Below are positions 34,521 to 43,208 of a stretch of DNA of 64,000 nucleotides, piece by piece. The translations under genes were made by a program, and so were the position numbers. The notes under the pieces were generated by a model. It had not been told where the DNA came from. It worked only from the letters and a program-made list of their open reading frames with translations, and ran no database searches. Source of the stretch: Roseateles_E cavernae (GTDB lineage: Bacteria > Pseudomonadota > Gammaproteobacteria > Burkholderiales > Burkholderiaceae_C); the NCBI RefSeq assembly GCF_040187885.1, contig NZ_JBDPLH010000001.1:372001-436000 (forward strand), read 5' to 3'. The stretch's first letter is position 1. Each line of letters begins with the position of its first letter.

Positions 34521-35177
34521 TCAGAACTCCGCATCCAGTTCGTCGATCTCGTCGGGCTCGACCCGCGCCGCCCTGACCCACTCCTGCATCGCCGGCAGCG
34601 CCATGATCAGCTGGCAGTAGGCGGCGCAGGCCGGATCGAGCTTGACGTCGTAGCTGAGAAAGCGGGTCACGACCGGCGCGAACATCGCGTCGGCGATGCA
34701 GGGCTTGGCGCCGAACAGATAGGGGCCGCCATAGGTCTGCAGGCATTCGTTCCAGATCATCACGACGCGGTCGATATCGCTTTGCGCGCGCGACCAGAGC
34801 TTGAAGTTCGGGAAATAGGCCTTGATATTCATCGGCAGCGAAGACCGCAGCGCGCTGAAGCCCGAGTGCATCTCGCCGCAGATCGCGCGGCAGTGTGCGC
34901 GCGCCGCGATATCGGCCGGCAGCAGGCCGGCCTTGGGCTTGATCTCGTTGAGGTACTCGCCGATGGCCAGCGTGTCCCAGACCTTGACGCCCTCATGTTC
35001 CAGGGTTGGCACCCGCATCGACGCCGACAGCAGCAGCATCTCGGCCTTCATCTCCGGATCGTCGGGCGGGATCACGCGCTCGCTGAACTCCAGCTTGGCC
35101 AGCCGGGCCATCAGCCAGCCCCGCAAGGCCCAGGCGCCGTAGTTCTTGCTGCTGATCGTCAACACCGCTTTGCTCAT
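34521..35177 (-). CDS. Glutathione S-transferase family protein
   Basis: 218 residues. The N-terminal thioredoxin fold starts LTISSKNYGAWALRGWLM, with Ser at the likely GSH-activating position, and continues with MRVPTLEHEGVKVWDTLAIGEYL. The helical C-domain ends in the PCIADAMFAPVVTRFLSY segment. It resembles a stand-alone GST of unknown substrate and is not closely similar to the one at 2389. It is divergent from the PHB depolymerase gene. Confidence 0.9.
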   Translation of the reverse strand: MSKAVLTISSKNYGAWALRGWLMARLAKLEFSERVIPPDDPEMKAEMLLLSASMRVPTLEHEGVKVWDTLAIGEYLNEIKPKAGLLPADIAARAHCRAICGEMHSGFSALRSSLPMNIKAYFPNFKLWSRAQSDIDRVVMIWNECLQTYGGPYLFGAKPCIADAMFAPVVTRFLSYDVKLDPACAAYCQLIMALPAMQEWVRAARVEPDEIDELDAEF

Positions 35178-35284
35178 TGCCGTCCCCTGCCGCTGTGCAC
35201 AGGGCGACGCAAGCCCTGTGCCAAGACGCACCGCCTTGGCCCGCTACTTGCTCAAGCTCAAGCAGACTCCGAGAGGCGAGCACC

Positions 35285-36475
35285 ATGCTGTATCAGGCGT
35301 ATCAACTGCAGTCTGACCTGACGTCGCCGCTGCGCCTGATGGCACAGCAGCTGGCGGCATCGCTGTGGTTGCAGAAGACCGAGAAATCGGCGCTGCGCAG
35401 CATTGCCGCCGCCAGCGATGTGATCTCGCGGATGCGGCTGACTCACACGCGCCCGCCTTATGCGATCGCCGATGTCGACGAGTTGCCCCTGCTGAAGCTG
35501 CCCTTCGGCACCCTGCTGCATTTCCGCAAGACCGGCCCGGCGCCCGAGACCCGGCCGCGCGTGCTGCTGGTGGCGCCGCTGTCGGGCCACTTCGCCACGC
35601 TGCTGCGCGAGACCGCCCGCACCCTGCTGCAGGACCATGATGTCTTCATCACCGACTGGCACAACGCCCGCGATGTCGCGCTGCGCCACGGCGCCTTCAG
35701 TCTGGACGACTACATCGACTACATGATGCAGTTCATCGCCGCCATCGGCCCCGACACCCATGTGATCGCGGTCTGCCAGCCCTGCGTGGCCGCGCTGGCC
35801 GCCACCGCGCTGATGGCCGAGGACATGCATCCCGCCCAGCCGCGCAGCCTGACACTGATGGCCGGGCCGGTGGACTGCCGTGTCAATCCCACCGAGGTCA
35901 ACCGCCTGGCGATCAGCAAACCGATCGAGTGGTTCGCGCAGAACCTGCTCAGCCATGTGCCGCTGCCGCACACCGGCTTCGGCCGCCGCGTCTACCCCGG
36001 TTTTCTGCAGCTGAGCGCCTTCATGAGCATGAACCCGGAGCGGCACAAGGCCTCGTTCCGCCAGATGTACGAGCATCTGCTGGAGGGCCGGCGCGAGGAG
36101 GCCAAGGTGATCCAGGACTTCTACGAGGAGTATCTGGCCGTCAACGACCTGCCCGCCGAGTTCTATCTGGAGACCGTCGAGAAGGTGTTCCAGACCTATG
36201 ACCTGGCCAAGGGCGAGCTGATGTACCGCGGCCGCCCGGTGCGGCCGGCCGCGATCCGGCGCACCGCGCTGATGACGGTCGAGGGCGAGCGCGACGATAT
36301 CTGCGCGGTCGGCCAGACCGTCGCCGCGCAGGACCTCTGCCCGAACGTGCGTCCCTATCTGAAGACCCACCACATCCAGACCGGCGTCGGCCACTACGGC
36401 GTGTTCAGCGGCCGCAAATGGATGCAGCAGATCTACCCGAGGGTGCGCGAGCATATCCACGCGAGCGCGGGCTGA
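35285..36475 (+). CDS. phaZ: Intracellular poly(3-hydroxybutyrate) depolymerase
   Basis: 396 residues, the normal length for PhaZ1-type enzymes. It begins MLYQAYQLQSDLTSPLRLMA as in that family. The nucleophile is a Cys in the lipase-box-like AVCQP (Cys164) instead of Ser. The Asp region is VEGERDDICAVGQT and the final His is in VGHYGVFSG. It mobilises stored PHB granules in the cytoplasm. A GCGAG Shine-Dalgarno-poor start at ATG 35285 is set by the conserved N-terminus. Confidence 0.94.
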   Translation: MLYQAYQLQSDLTSPLRLMAQQLAASLWLQKTEKSALRSIAAASDVISRMRLTHTRPPYAIADVDELPLLKLPFGTLLHFRKTGPAPETRPRVLLVAPLSGHFATLLRETARTLLQDHDVFITDWHNARDVALRHGAFSLDDYIDYMMQFIAAIGPDTHVIAVCQPCVAALAATALMAEDMHPAQPRSLTLMAGPVDCRVNPTEVNRLAISKPIEWFAQNLLSHVPLPHTGFGRRVYPGFLQLSAFMSMNPERHKASFRQMYEHLLEGRREEAKVIQDFYEEYLAVNDLPAEFYLETVEKVFQTYDLAKGELMYRGRPVRPAAIRRTALMTVEGERDDICAVGQTVAAQDLCPNVRPYLKTHHIQTGVGHYGVFSGRKWMQQIYPRVREHIHASAG

Positions 36476-36488
36476 GGCCGTCCCGCCC

Positions 36489-37229
36489 TCACACCAGCGG
36501 CCGCTGCGGCGGCCGGCCGTCGCCGTAGAGATCGGCAATGCGCGCCAGCGCCTTCACATCGCGCAGATAGAGCCGGCCGCCCTTGATCTGGTGCAGGCCA
36601 CGGCGCTCGAGCCGGCGCAGCGTGCGGTTGGTGTGGACCAGGGACAGGCCCAGGCCGTCGGCCACATGCTGCTGGGTCAGCGGGAAGGGCACACCATCGG
36701 CGCCGCCATCGCGCTGCAGTGCGGCGGCGCGCTTGAACAGCAGGATCAGCAGGCTGGCGATGCGCTCCTCGGCGCTGCGCCGGCCGACCGACAGCAAGGT
36801 GTCGTCCACCATCGATTCCTCGTGCGCGGTCAGCCAGGTGATGTTGAAGCCCATCGACGGGCTGCGCCGGTGCAGCTCCCACAGCGCGTCGCGCTGGAAC
36901 ACGCAGAACACCGCCTCGGTCAGGGTCACGACGCCATGGGCGGCGGCGTCGCTCATCTTCTGCTGCACGCCGATGAAGTCGCCGGCAAGCAGGAAGTTCA
37001 GGATCTGGCGGCGGCCGTCGCTGAGCGTCTTGAAGCGATAGGCCCAGCCGCTCAGCAGGGTGTAGAGCGGCGCGTCGGTCTGGCCTTCGTCGATCAGGGT
37101 CTCGTCGGGGCCCAGGCGCTGCTCGCGCCGCTTCAGCGACTGCACCAGCTCCAGCTCCTCATCGTTATGGCTCAGGAACAGCGGCAGCGGCCGCAAGGGA
37201 CATTGGCTGCAGGGCAGGACGTCGCTCAT
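36489..37229 (-). CDS. Crp/Fnr-family transcriptional regulator
   Basis: 246 residues. An N-terminal CxxC pair (C7, C10 in LPCSQC) recalls FNR, but the full four-Cys set is not seen. The cyclic-nucleotide-binding-type domain follows (FLLAGDFIGVQQK), then the HTH in PLTQQHVADGLGLSLVHTNRTLRRLERRGL. Its stop is 14 bp from the phaZ stop in convergent orientation. Target genes and effector are unknown. Confidence 0.88.
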   Translation of the reverse strand: MSDVLPCSQCPLRPLPLFLSHNDEELELVQSLKRREQRLGPDETLIDEGQTDAPLYTLLSGWAYRFKTLSDGRRQILNFLLAGDFIGVQQKMSDAAAHGVVTLTEAVFCVFQRDALWELHRRSPSMGFNITWLTAHEESMVDDTLLSVGRRSAEERIASLLILLFKRAAALQRDGGADGVPFPLTQQHVADGLGLSLVHTNRTLRRLERRGLHQIKGGRLYLRDVKALARIADLYGDGRPPQRPLV

Positions 37230-37398
37230 TCTTGTTGATCCCTCTCTTGGGGGTACACACCAACCGGGCCGGTGCAACACATCTTTTGACACAGGGCCCG
37301 CTGGCACGGGACCCTACATTGCGTTGCGCTGGCCGGATTCTGCTGCATCGGCAGGCCACATCCCAGCATCCACGATTCGCCACCCCGAGGGCCGCCCG

Positions 37399-37674
37399 AT
37401 GATCCGACTTGTTCCCGCTCCCGCACCGGCCCAGACCGGCTCCCCGCAGAGCGACGCGCGGCCGCCGCCGGCCGCGCTGGATATCTCGATCGAGGACTGG
37501 GATGTGCTGTTCCGCGCGGTGCAGGCCCGCCTCAGCCTGCTGGCAGACACGCCGCCCGGCGGCGCACTCAAGGACGCGATGCTGGACTGCATCCAGGCCC
37601 TGGACCAGCTGCGGGCAGCGATGGTGGAGGAGTTTGCGCAGGCCCAGCCCGGCAGCTCGGCCTGCAGCGGCTGA
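37399..37674 (+). CDS. Small hypothetical protein, 91 aa
   Basis: A 91-residue acidic protein with a Pro/Ala-rich N-terminus and a predicted helical part (SIEDWDVLFRAVQARL to MLDCIQALDQLRAAMVEEF). No family recognised. It is divergent from the Crp/Fnr gene (170 bp apart), which may regulate it. Codon use matches the neighbourhood. Confidence 0.55.
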   Translation: MIRLVPAPAPAQTGSPQSDARPPPAALDISIEDWDVLFRAVQARLSLLADTPPGGALKDAMLDCIQALDQLRAAMVEEFAQAQPGSSACSG

Positions 37675-37753
37675 GGTCGGCTCAGGCGGGCTGTCACGGC
37701 CCGGTCATTCCCTGCGGCGAGCATGGGCTCAGCCCGGCCGATCCGCAGCGACG

Positions 37754-38917
37754 ATGACGACAACGCTTGACCTGATCTACCTCAACGCCGGCGGCGGCCA
37801 CCGCGCCGCTGCCCAGGCCCTGGAGGCCGTGATCCGGCAGCAAGGCCGCGCCTGGCAGGTGCGCTGCGTCAATCTGGTCGATATGCTGGACCCGCAGCAG
37901 CGCTTCCAGCGCCTCACCGGCATCGCCCCCGAAGACCTCTACAACCTGCGGCTGGCCCGGGGCTGGACCCTGGGTCTGGCGCAGGAGCTGAGGCTGCTGC
38001 AGGCGCTGATACGGCTGAGCCACGCGGCCATCGTCAAGCGCCTGCGCCGGCACTGGCAGGACGCGCCGCCCGACCTGGTCGTCTCGCTGATGCCCAATTT
38101 CAACCGCGCGCTGGCCGAGGGCCTGGCCGAGGTGATGCCGGGCGCCCCCTTTGTCACCGTGCTGACCGATATGGCCGATCTGCCGCCGCATTTCTGGATC
38201 GAGCCCGGCGGCCGCGGCCATCTGGTCTGCGGCACGGCCAAGGCCGTGGCCCAGGCCCGCGCCGCCGGCTACCCGGAGGCACAGATCCACCGCAGCTCGG
38301 GCATGCTGATACGGCCCGACTTCTACCGCCCGCTGGCGCTGGACCGCCGCGCCGAGCGGGCCCGCCTCGGGCTCGACCCGGACCGGCCCACCGGCGTGGT
38401 GCTGTTCGGCGGCCACGGCTCGATGGCGATGGCCGCGATCGAGCGCCAGCTCCCGGATGTGCAGCTGATCCTGCTGTGCGGCCACAACCAGGCCCTGGCC
38501 GAGCAGCTGCGCGGCCAGGCCGGCGCGGCCCCGCGCGCGGTGCTGGAGTTCACCCCCGAGGTGCGGCGCTATCTGCAGCTGGCCGACTTCTTCATCGGCA
38601 AGCCCGGCCCCGGCAGCCTCAGCGAGGCGGTCCAGCAAGGCCTGCCCATCGTCACCTTCAGCAATGCCTGGACCCTGCCGCAGGAGCGCTACAACGCCGA
38701 GTGGGTGCAGGAGCAGGGTCTGGGCGTGGTCAGCCGCTCGGCGCGCCTGATCCGGCCGGCGGTGCTGGAGCTGCTGGCGCGGCTCGACGAGTTCAAGGCC
38801 AATCTGCGCCTGATCGACAACCGCGCCGTGTTCGAGCTGCCCGAGATCCTGGCCGACGTTCTGCAAGCCCGCGCCCAGGCCTGGCAGACGGCGCCGGCAC
38901 CGCTGCTGGCGGTCTGA
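37754..38917 (+). CDS. MGDG synthase-like (GT28/MurG-type) glycosyltransferase
   Basis: 387 residues in a GT-B fold. The N-terminal Gly-rich loop YLNAGGGHRAAAQAL matches monogalactosyldiacylglycerol synthases and MurG. Asp-containing TVLTDMADLPPHFW is the second motif. The C-terminal nucleotide-sugar motif is FFIGKPGPGSLSEAVQQGLPIV. The acceptor may be a lipid or carotenoid; it is not fixed by the sequence. It follows the small hypothetical by 79 bp. ATG at 37754 was chosen at the conserved first strand. Confidence 0.85.
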   Translation: MTTTLDLIYLNAGGGHRAAAQALEAVIRQQGRAWQVRCVNLVDMLDPQQRFQRLTGIAPEDLYNLRLARGWTLGLAQELRLLQALIRLSHAAIVKRLRRHWQDAPPDLVVSLMPNFNRALAEGLAEVMPGAPFVTVLTDMADLPPHFWIEPGGRGHLVCGTAKAVAQARAAGYPEAQIHRSSGMLIRPDFYRPLALDRRAERARLGLDPDRPTGVVLFGGHGSMAMAAIERQLPDVQLILLCGHNQALAEQLRGQAGAAPRAVLEFTPEVRRYLQLADFFIGKPGPGSLSEAVQQGLPIVTFSNAWTLPQERYNAEWVQEQGLGVVSRSARLIRPAVLELLARLDEFKANLRLIDNRAVFELPEILADVLQARAQAWQTAPAPLLAV

Positions 38918-38933
38918 GGCGCGTGCGTCCGGT

Positions 38934-39584
38934 TCACAGCACCGCGTAGCGGCCCGGCTTGTGGTTGACCGCGATGAAGAGATTCATCACGACGGCCGCC
39001 AGCACCGAATAGGCGACGCGCGAGGGCTCGACCACGGTCAGCGCCAGCAGCACGATGGCGCAGTCGATGCCCATCTGTACCTTGCCGGCCCGCCAGCCCC
39101 TGGCCTGCTGCAGATAGAGTGAGACGATGGTGGCCCCGCCCAGGCTGGCGCGATGCCGGGCCAGGAACAGGCAGCCCGAGCCCAGCAGCAGCCCGCCCAG
39201 CACGGCCGCATAAGCCGGGTGCAGGCGCTCGATCGCGAACAGCTGGGGCGACCACTCGGTCAGCGCCGACAGCAGGCTGATCGCGACAAAGGTCTTCAGC
39301 GTGAACTCCCGTCCCATGCGCACCCAGGCGAACCAGTAGAACGGGATATTGATCGCGAAGAACAGCTTGCCCAGGCCGATGCCGGTGGCGTAGTGCAGCA
39401 CAAAGGCCGCGCCGGCCGTGCCACCGGTCAGCAGCCCCACCTGGGCGAACAGGATCAGCGCCAGCGAGACGAAGAGCACGCCGGTGAAGATGGCCTGGGC
39501 GTCCTCGAACAGAGTGTGGCTGCGGATGCCGGGGTCGGCATCCGGGGTCGGTGCGGCAGTCGGGTCCATGGCGGAGTTTTGCAT
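38934..39584 (-). CDS. YitT-family membrane protein
   Basis: 216 residues with five to six hydrophobic helices (for example AIFTGVLFVSLALILFAQVG and the following VGLLTGGTAGAAFVLHY). This is the YitT membrane family without the C-terminal DUF2179 domain. Function unknown. It may be cotranscribed with the MATE gene upstream, 14 bp away. ATG at 39584 or 39569 are both possible; neither has a clear Shine-Dalgarno. Confidence 0.82.
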   Translation of the reverse strand: MQNSAMDPTAAPTPDADPGIRSHTLFEDAQAIFTGVLFVSLALILFAQVGLLTGGTAGAAFVLHYATGIGLGKLFFAINIPFYWFAWVRMGREFTLKTFVAISLLSALTEWSPQLFAIERLHPAYAAVLGGLLLGSGCLFLARHRASLGGATIVSLYLQQARGWRAGKVQMGIDCAIVLLALTVVEPSRVAYSVLAAVVMNLFIAVNHKPGRYAVL

Positions 39585-39598
39585 GAAGCATGCCAGGC

Positions 39599-40957
39599 TC
39601 AGCCGCTCCGGCCGGCCCGCAGCCGCCGGTGCACGCCGCGCGCATGGGGCACCCAGCCCTGGGTGGCCCAGCGCCGCCACATCAAGAGGCCGCGTATCCA
39701 TTCGTCGGCCGCATAGGCGATCCAGATGCCCACCAGGCCCAGGCCCATCACCTGGCCCAGCAGCCAGCTGCCGCCGGCCAGCACGATGAGCATCGAGCCG
39801 GCACCCACCATCACCGGGTAGCGCGCATCGCCGGCCGCGCGCAGCGCGTTGATGACGACCAGATTGAAGGTGCGGCCCGGCTCCAGGATCACGGTGAGCC
39901 ACATCAGCGTGGTGCCGGCCGCGATGATGGCCGGGTCGGCGGTGAACAGGCGCAGCAGCCAGGGCGCGGCCAGCGCCGCCGCGGTGGCCACCGCAACGCT
40001 GACCACCAGGCCGCGCGCCAGCGCCCGTCGCACCAGGCGATGGGCCGCGTGCAGCTGGCCGGCGCCTATCAAGTGGCCGACCACGATCTCGGCCGCGAAG
40101 CCGGTGGCCAGGCCGAACAGCAGCACGAAGTACATCAGCTGCGAGGCATAGGAATGGGTGGCCAGCGCCGTCGCGCCCAGCTGGCCGGCCACCGCGACGC
40201 TGACCATGAAGGCCAGCCGGTAGGCGATGTTCTCGGCCGCGCCGGGCAGGCCGATGTGCAGCACCGCCGCCAGCTCGCGGCGCGGCAGCCGCCACCAGTC
40301 GCCCCAGGCCGGATGGATGTCCAGCCGCGCGCGCCACAGCCACAGATGCAGACCCAGCGCCAGCGCGCGGCTCAGGACCAGGGCCAGCGCAAAGCCCGGC
40401 AGGCCCAGCCAGCCCATCAGCGGGATCGCCAGCGCCAGCTGCACCAGCTGCATGGTCACCAGCACGGCCAGTGTGTCGCGGGTGCGCAGATGGGCGCGCA
40501 TCACGCTGGCCATCGAGGCGTTCCAGGCATCGAGCAGCAGGGCCGGCGCCAGCGCCATCAGGAAAGGCAGGGCCAGCGGCAGCACCTCGGCCGGCGCATT
40601 CATCAGGCGCAGCAGCGGACCGGCGCCGACCAGGGCCGCGCCGCCGGCGATGCCGCCGATCCAGCTGCTGGCGCCCAGGGCCGCACGCGACAGGGCCTGG
40701 GCCTGGTCGCGCCGCCCGCCGCCCAGGCTTTGCGTGACCACCACGCTGACGCCGGCGCCGATGATGCGAAACAGGATGAAGAGCGTGGCCGAGACATGGT
40801 TGGCCAGCGCGAAGGCGGCACCGGCGGCGTCGGACACGCGCGCGGCCAGCAGGGTGCCGACCATGCCCACCGCAATGCCCAGCAGCAATTCGATGAACAG
40901 CGGCCAGGCGAGCGAGAACAGGCGGGGGCGGGCAAGCGGGGCGGCGGGAGTGGACAT
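39599..40957 (-). CDS. MATE-family multidrug efflux transporter
   Basis: 452 residues with about 12 membrane helices in two homologous halves. Typical MATE segments include FSLAWPLFIELLLGIAVGMVGTLLAA, FRIIGAGVSVVVTQSLGGGR and, in the second half, GLPGAAENIAYRL. The family exports cationic drugs or metabolites by Na+ or H+ antiport. The start at 40957 (MSTP) was chosen over 40984 because the first helix follows closely. It sits between YitT and MipA genes on the same strand. Confidence 0.9.
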   Translation of the reverse strand: MSTPAAPLARPRLFSLAWPLFIELLLGIAVGMVGTLLAARVSDAAGAAFALANHVSATLFILFRIIGAGVSVVVTQSLGGGRRDQAQALSRAALGASSWIGGIAGGAALVGAGPLLRLMNAPAEVLPLALPFLMALAPALLLDAWNASMASVMRAHLRTRDTLAVLVTMQLVQLALAIPLMGWLGLPGFALALVLSRALALGLHLWLWRARLDIHPAWGDWWRLPRRELAAVLHIGLPGAAENIAYRLAFMVSVAVAGQLGATALATHSYASQLMYFVLLFGLATGFAAEIVVGHLIGAGQLHAAHRLVRRALARGLVVSVAVATAAALAAPWLLRLFTADPAIIAAGTTLMWLTVILEPGRTFNLVVINALRAAGDARYPVMVGAGSMLIVLAGGSWLLGQVMGLGLVGIWIAYAADEWIRGLLMWRRWATQGWVPHARGVHRRLRAGRSG

Positions 40958-41015
40958 CGGCGGCGGGAGCGGGCAGCCCGGCATGCTAGCCGCTGCGGCC
41001 GGTTACCGGCGGGTT

Positions 41016-41819
41016 TCAGCGCCAGCGATAGGCCAGCCCCAGCGCGGCCGTGACGCCACGTTCCCGCTCGGTCAGCGGGCTGGCGGCCGCGTCGGCCAGC
41101 AGCCGCGACATGCCCAGGCTGGCGAAGGCCACCCAGTGCGGCCCCAGCACGGTGGTCAGCCCCAGGCCGGCATGCAGATCGGTGGCGCCGGCGCCGGGGC
41201 GGTACAGCGCCAGCCCGCTGGACTCGGCGGCCTGCGCGCTGATGCCGTAATAGCTGCGCAGATGGCGGCGGTCACCGACATTCAGGCCGACGCCGGCGCT
41301 CCATTCGCTGCGCTCGCCCAGCCGGGCCCGGTAGCCCAGGCCCAGCCCCAGCGTCGCGCCGCCACCGCGCCCCATCAGATCCTGCGACAGACCGACCGAC
41401 AGCGACCACTGCGGGTTCAGCGCATAGCCCGCATACAGCCGGCCGCGCAGCGTTCGCCGGACATCGGGCAGGCCGGCCAGTCGCGGCGAATCGCCGCTGC
41501 TGCGGCCGCCATCGACCCGCAGCGCCAGCCCCAGCTTGATGCGCTCACCGCTGATCAGTTCCGCGCTGGCGCCCGAGCCGCCGGCTTCGCCGCCAAAGCC
41601 CAGCAGGCCGCCGGCCCGCGAGGTGCTGATGCGAAAACGCCCATGCTGATAGGCCCACAAAGGTCGCAGCCTGGCCTCGCTGTGCCTGGCCCCCGAATAC
41701 TCGGGCGCGCTGAGCAGCGAGGCGCCGAGCAGAAAGCGCGGCGGCGGGGCCGGCGCCGTCTCGGCCAGCCCGGCCCCGTGCAGCAGCAGCAGGGCCAGCA
41801 GGAGCGGGGCACTGGGCAT
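41016..41819 (-). CDS. MipA/OmpV-family outer-membrane protein
   Basis: 267 residues with a signal peptide (MPSAPLLLALLLLHGAGLAETA). The family signature APEYSGARHSEARLRPL near residue 40 and a C-terminal beta-barrel strand ending in Arg (LGLAYRWR) are clear. It sits in the outer membrane. E. coli MipA scaffolds murein-synthesis enzymes, but most relatives have no proven role. It starts 9 bp after the peroxiredoxin stop, so the two form an operon. Confidence 0.88.
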   Translation of the reverse strand: MPSAPLLLALLLLHGAGLAETAPAPPPRFLLGASLLSAPEYSGARHSEARLRPLWAYQHGRFRISTSRAGGLLGFGGEAGGSGASAELISGERIKLGLALRVDGGRSSGDSPRLAGLPDVRRTLRGRLYAGYALNPQWSLSVGLSQDLMGRGGGATLGLGLGYRARLGERSEWSAGVGLNVGDRRHLRSYYGISAQAAESSGLALYRPGAGATDLHAGLGLTTVLGPHWVAFASLGMSRLLADAAASPLTERERGVTAALGLAYRWR

Positions 41820-41828
41820 CGCGGTGGC

Positions 41829-42368
41829 CTACTTGGCGCTGGCCTTCCACTGCTGCGCGGCCTTCAGCATCGCGTCGACATGGCCGTCGGGGCTGAGGCT
41901 TGAGAACACCGCACCGATGCGGCCCTCGGGCGTGATCAGGTAGGAGATGCGGTCGGCCGTGCCGGGCAGCAGGCGCAGCGCGGCGTCATAGTCCTTCATC
42001 ACCTTGCCGCCGGCATCGGCCGCCACCGCGAACTTGCTGCGGCAGGCCTCGACCGAGAACTTCTTCAAGGTCTCGATATCGTCGGTGGAAATGCCGATCA
42101 CGGTGGCGCCCAGCGCCTTGAAGCGATCACTGGCCTCGGCAAACTGATGCGCCTCTATCGTGCAGCCCCCGGTGAAGGCCTTGGGATAGAAGTACAGCAC
42201 CACCGGCCCCTTCTTCAACTCGGCCGCCAGGCTGAAGCGAAAGGGCTGGCCGCCGATGGCGGCCTCGGCCGTGAAGTCGGGTGCCGGCGCACCGGTCTTG
42301 AGCGCCGCCTGGGCGGCGGGCAGGCCCGCCAGCAGAGCGGCACAGAGGAGCAAGCGGCGGATCATCAT
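41829..42368 (-). CDS. Exported peroxiredoxin (AhpC/TSA, Bcp-like)
   Basis: 179 residues with a signal peptide (cleavage near AAQAAL). The thioredoxin-like domain has GAPAPDFTAEA, VLYFYPKAFTGGCTIEAHQF with peroxidatic Cys69 and a conserved Arg region (KFAVAADAGG). A possible resolving Cys is in VEACRSKF. It should reduce peroxides in the periplasm. The start is the first of two ATGs at 42368. It is divergent from allA and cotranscribed with the MipA gene. Confidence 0.9.
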   Translation of the reverse strand: MMIRRLLLCAALLAGLPAAQAALKTGAPAPDFTAEAAIGGQPFRFSLAAELKKGPVVLYFYPKAFTGGCTIEAHQFAEASDRFKALGATVIGISTDDIETLKKFSVEACRSKFAVAADAGGKVMKDYDAALRLLPGTADRISYLITPEGRIGAVFSSLSPDGHVDAMLKAAQQWKASAK

Positions 42369-42440
42369 GGGGGCCTTCGCAGCGATGACATCAATGCCCT
42401 GATGATCGCCGAAATCGGCGCCGGCGCTAGAGTCGTGGCC

Positions 42441-42944
42441 ATGAGCACGCCCCTCCTGCTGACGCCGCAGCCGCTGACCGCCGCCGCCTTCGCCCCGTTC
42501 GGCGAGGTGATCGCCACCGACGCGGCCGCCCGGCACTTCCCCATCAACGGCGGCACCACCGAGCGCTATCACGACCTCGCGCAGCTGCAGCCCGGCCCCG
42601 AGGGCCGGCTGATCCTCAGCATCTTCCGCGGCCAGCCGCGCGCCCTGCCCGCGACGCTGACCCTGATGGAGCGCCACCCGCTGGGCTCGCAGGCCTTCGT
42701 CCCGTTGTCCGGCCGGCCCTATCTGGTTGTCGTGGCAAGACCTGGCACCGCGCCACGGGCCGAGGACCTGCACTGCTTTGCGGCCCGGGCCGATCAAGGC
42801 ATCAACTACGCGCCGGGCGTCTGGCACCACCCCTTGCTGGCACTGCAGGCGCCGAGCGATTTCCTAGTGATCGACCGGGCCGGGCCGGGCGGCAATTGCG
42901 ATGAATGCGAGCTGGTACCAGCCGCCCTCATTCCAGACTGCTGA
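42441..42944 (+). CDS. allA: Ureidoglycolate lyase
   Basis: 167 residues. The AllA signature is clear: LTAAAFAPFGEVI at the N-terminus, SIFRGQPRALP, MERHPLGSQAFVPLSGRPYLVVVA and the C-terminal GVWHHPLLAL. It splits ureidoglycolate to glyoxylate and urea at the end of purine ring breakdown. No other purine-degradation gene is within the window, so it stands alone here. Confidence 0.93.
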   Translation: MSTPLLLTPQPLTAAAFAPFGEVIATDAAARHFPINGGTTERYHDLAQLQPGPEGRLILSIFRGQPRALPATLTLMERHPLGSQAFVPLSGRPYLVVVARPGTAPRAEDLHCFAARADQGINYAPGVWHHPLLALQAPSDFLVIDRAGPGGNCDECELVPAALIPDC

Positions 42945-43008
42945 CGCCGCAGAGCCATGGCGCCCGTGCGCGCCAGACCGGCAGGCATTGGCATAGATTT
43001 TCATTTCA

Positions 43009-43150
43009 TTGGTATCCAAAATAGATACCTTTAAACACCACGTTTCACTGAAATTCCTGCTAATTCAATGATTCATTGAACAATCATTCCAAGATCTTCT
43101 AGTGGTTTTCATGGGGTGGATTGCACTTTGGTATAGAAAAAGGTCTACTA
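43009..43150 (+). promoter_or_regulatory. AT-rich promoter region with candidate GntR/NagR sites before the first TonB receptor
   Basis: This stretch is much richer in A/T than its surroundings. TTGGTAT occurs twice (43009-43015 and 43128-43134). The first belongs to an inverted repeat GGTATC-N7-GATACC (43011-43029). The second, GTATAGAA followed by GGTCTAC (43142-43148), resembles the GTnTAnAC sites of HutC/NagR-type GntR proteins. TTGCAC at 43121 and TCTACT at 43144 could be -35 and -10 (17-bp spacing). The adjacent GntR gene is the natural candidate regulator. Confidence 0.45.
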
Positions 43151-43208
43151 ACGTTGCGGCAACAAGGTCCAGACATGCAGGCGCCGCGCCATCCAGGAGA
43201 CCGAAACG

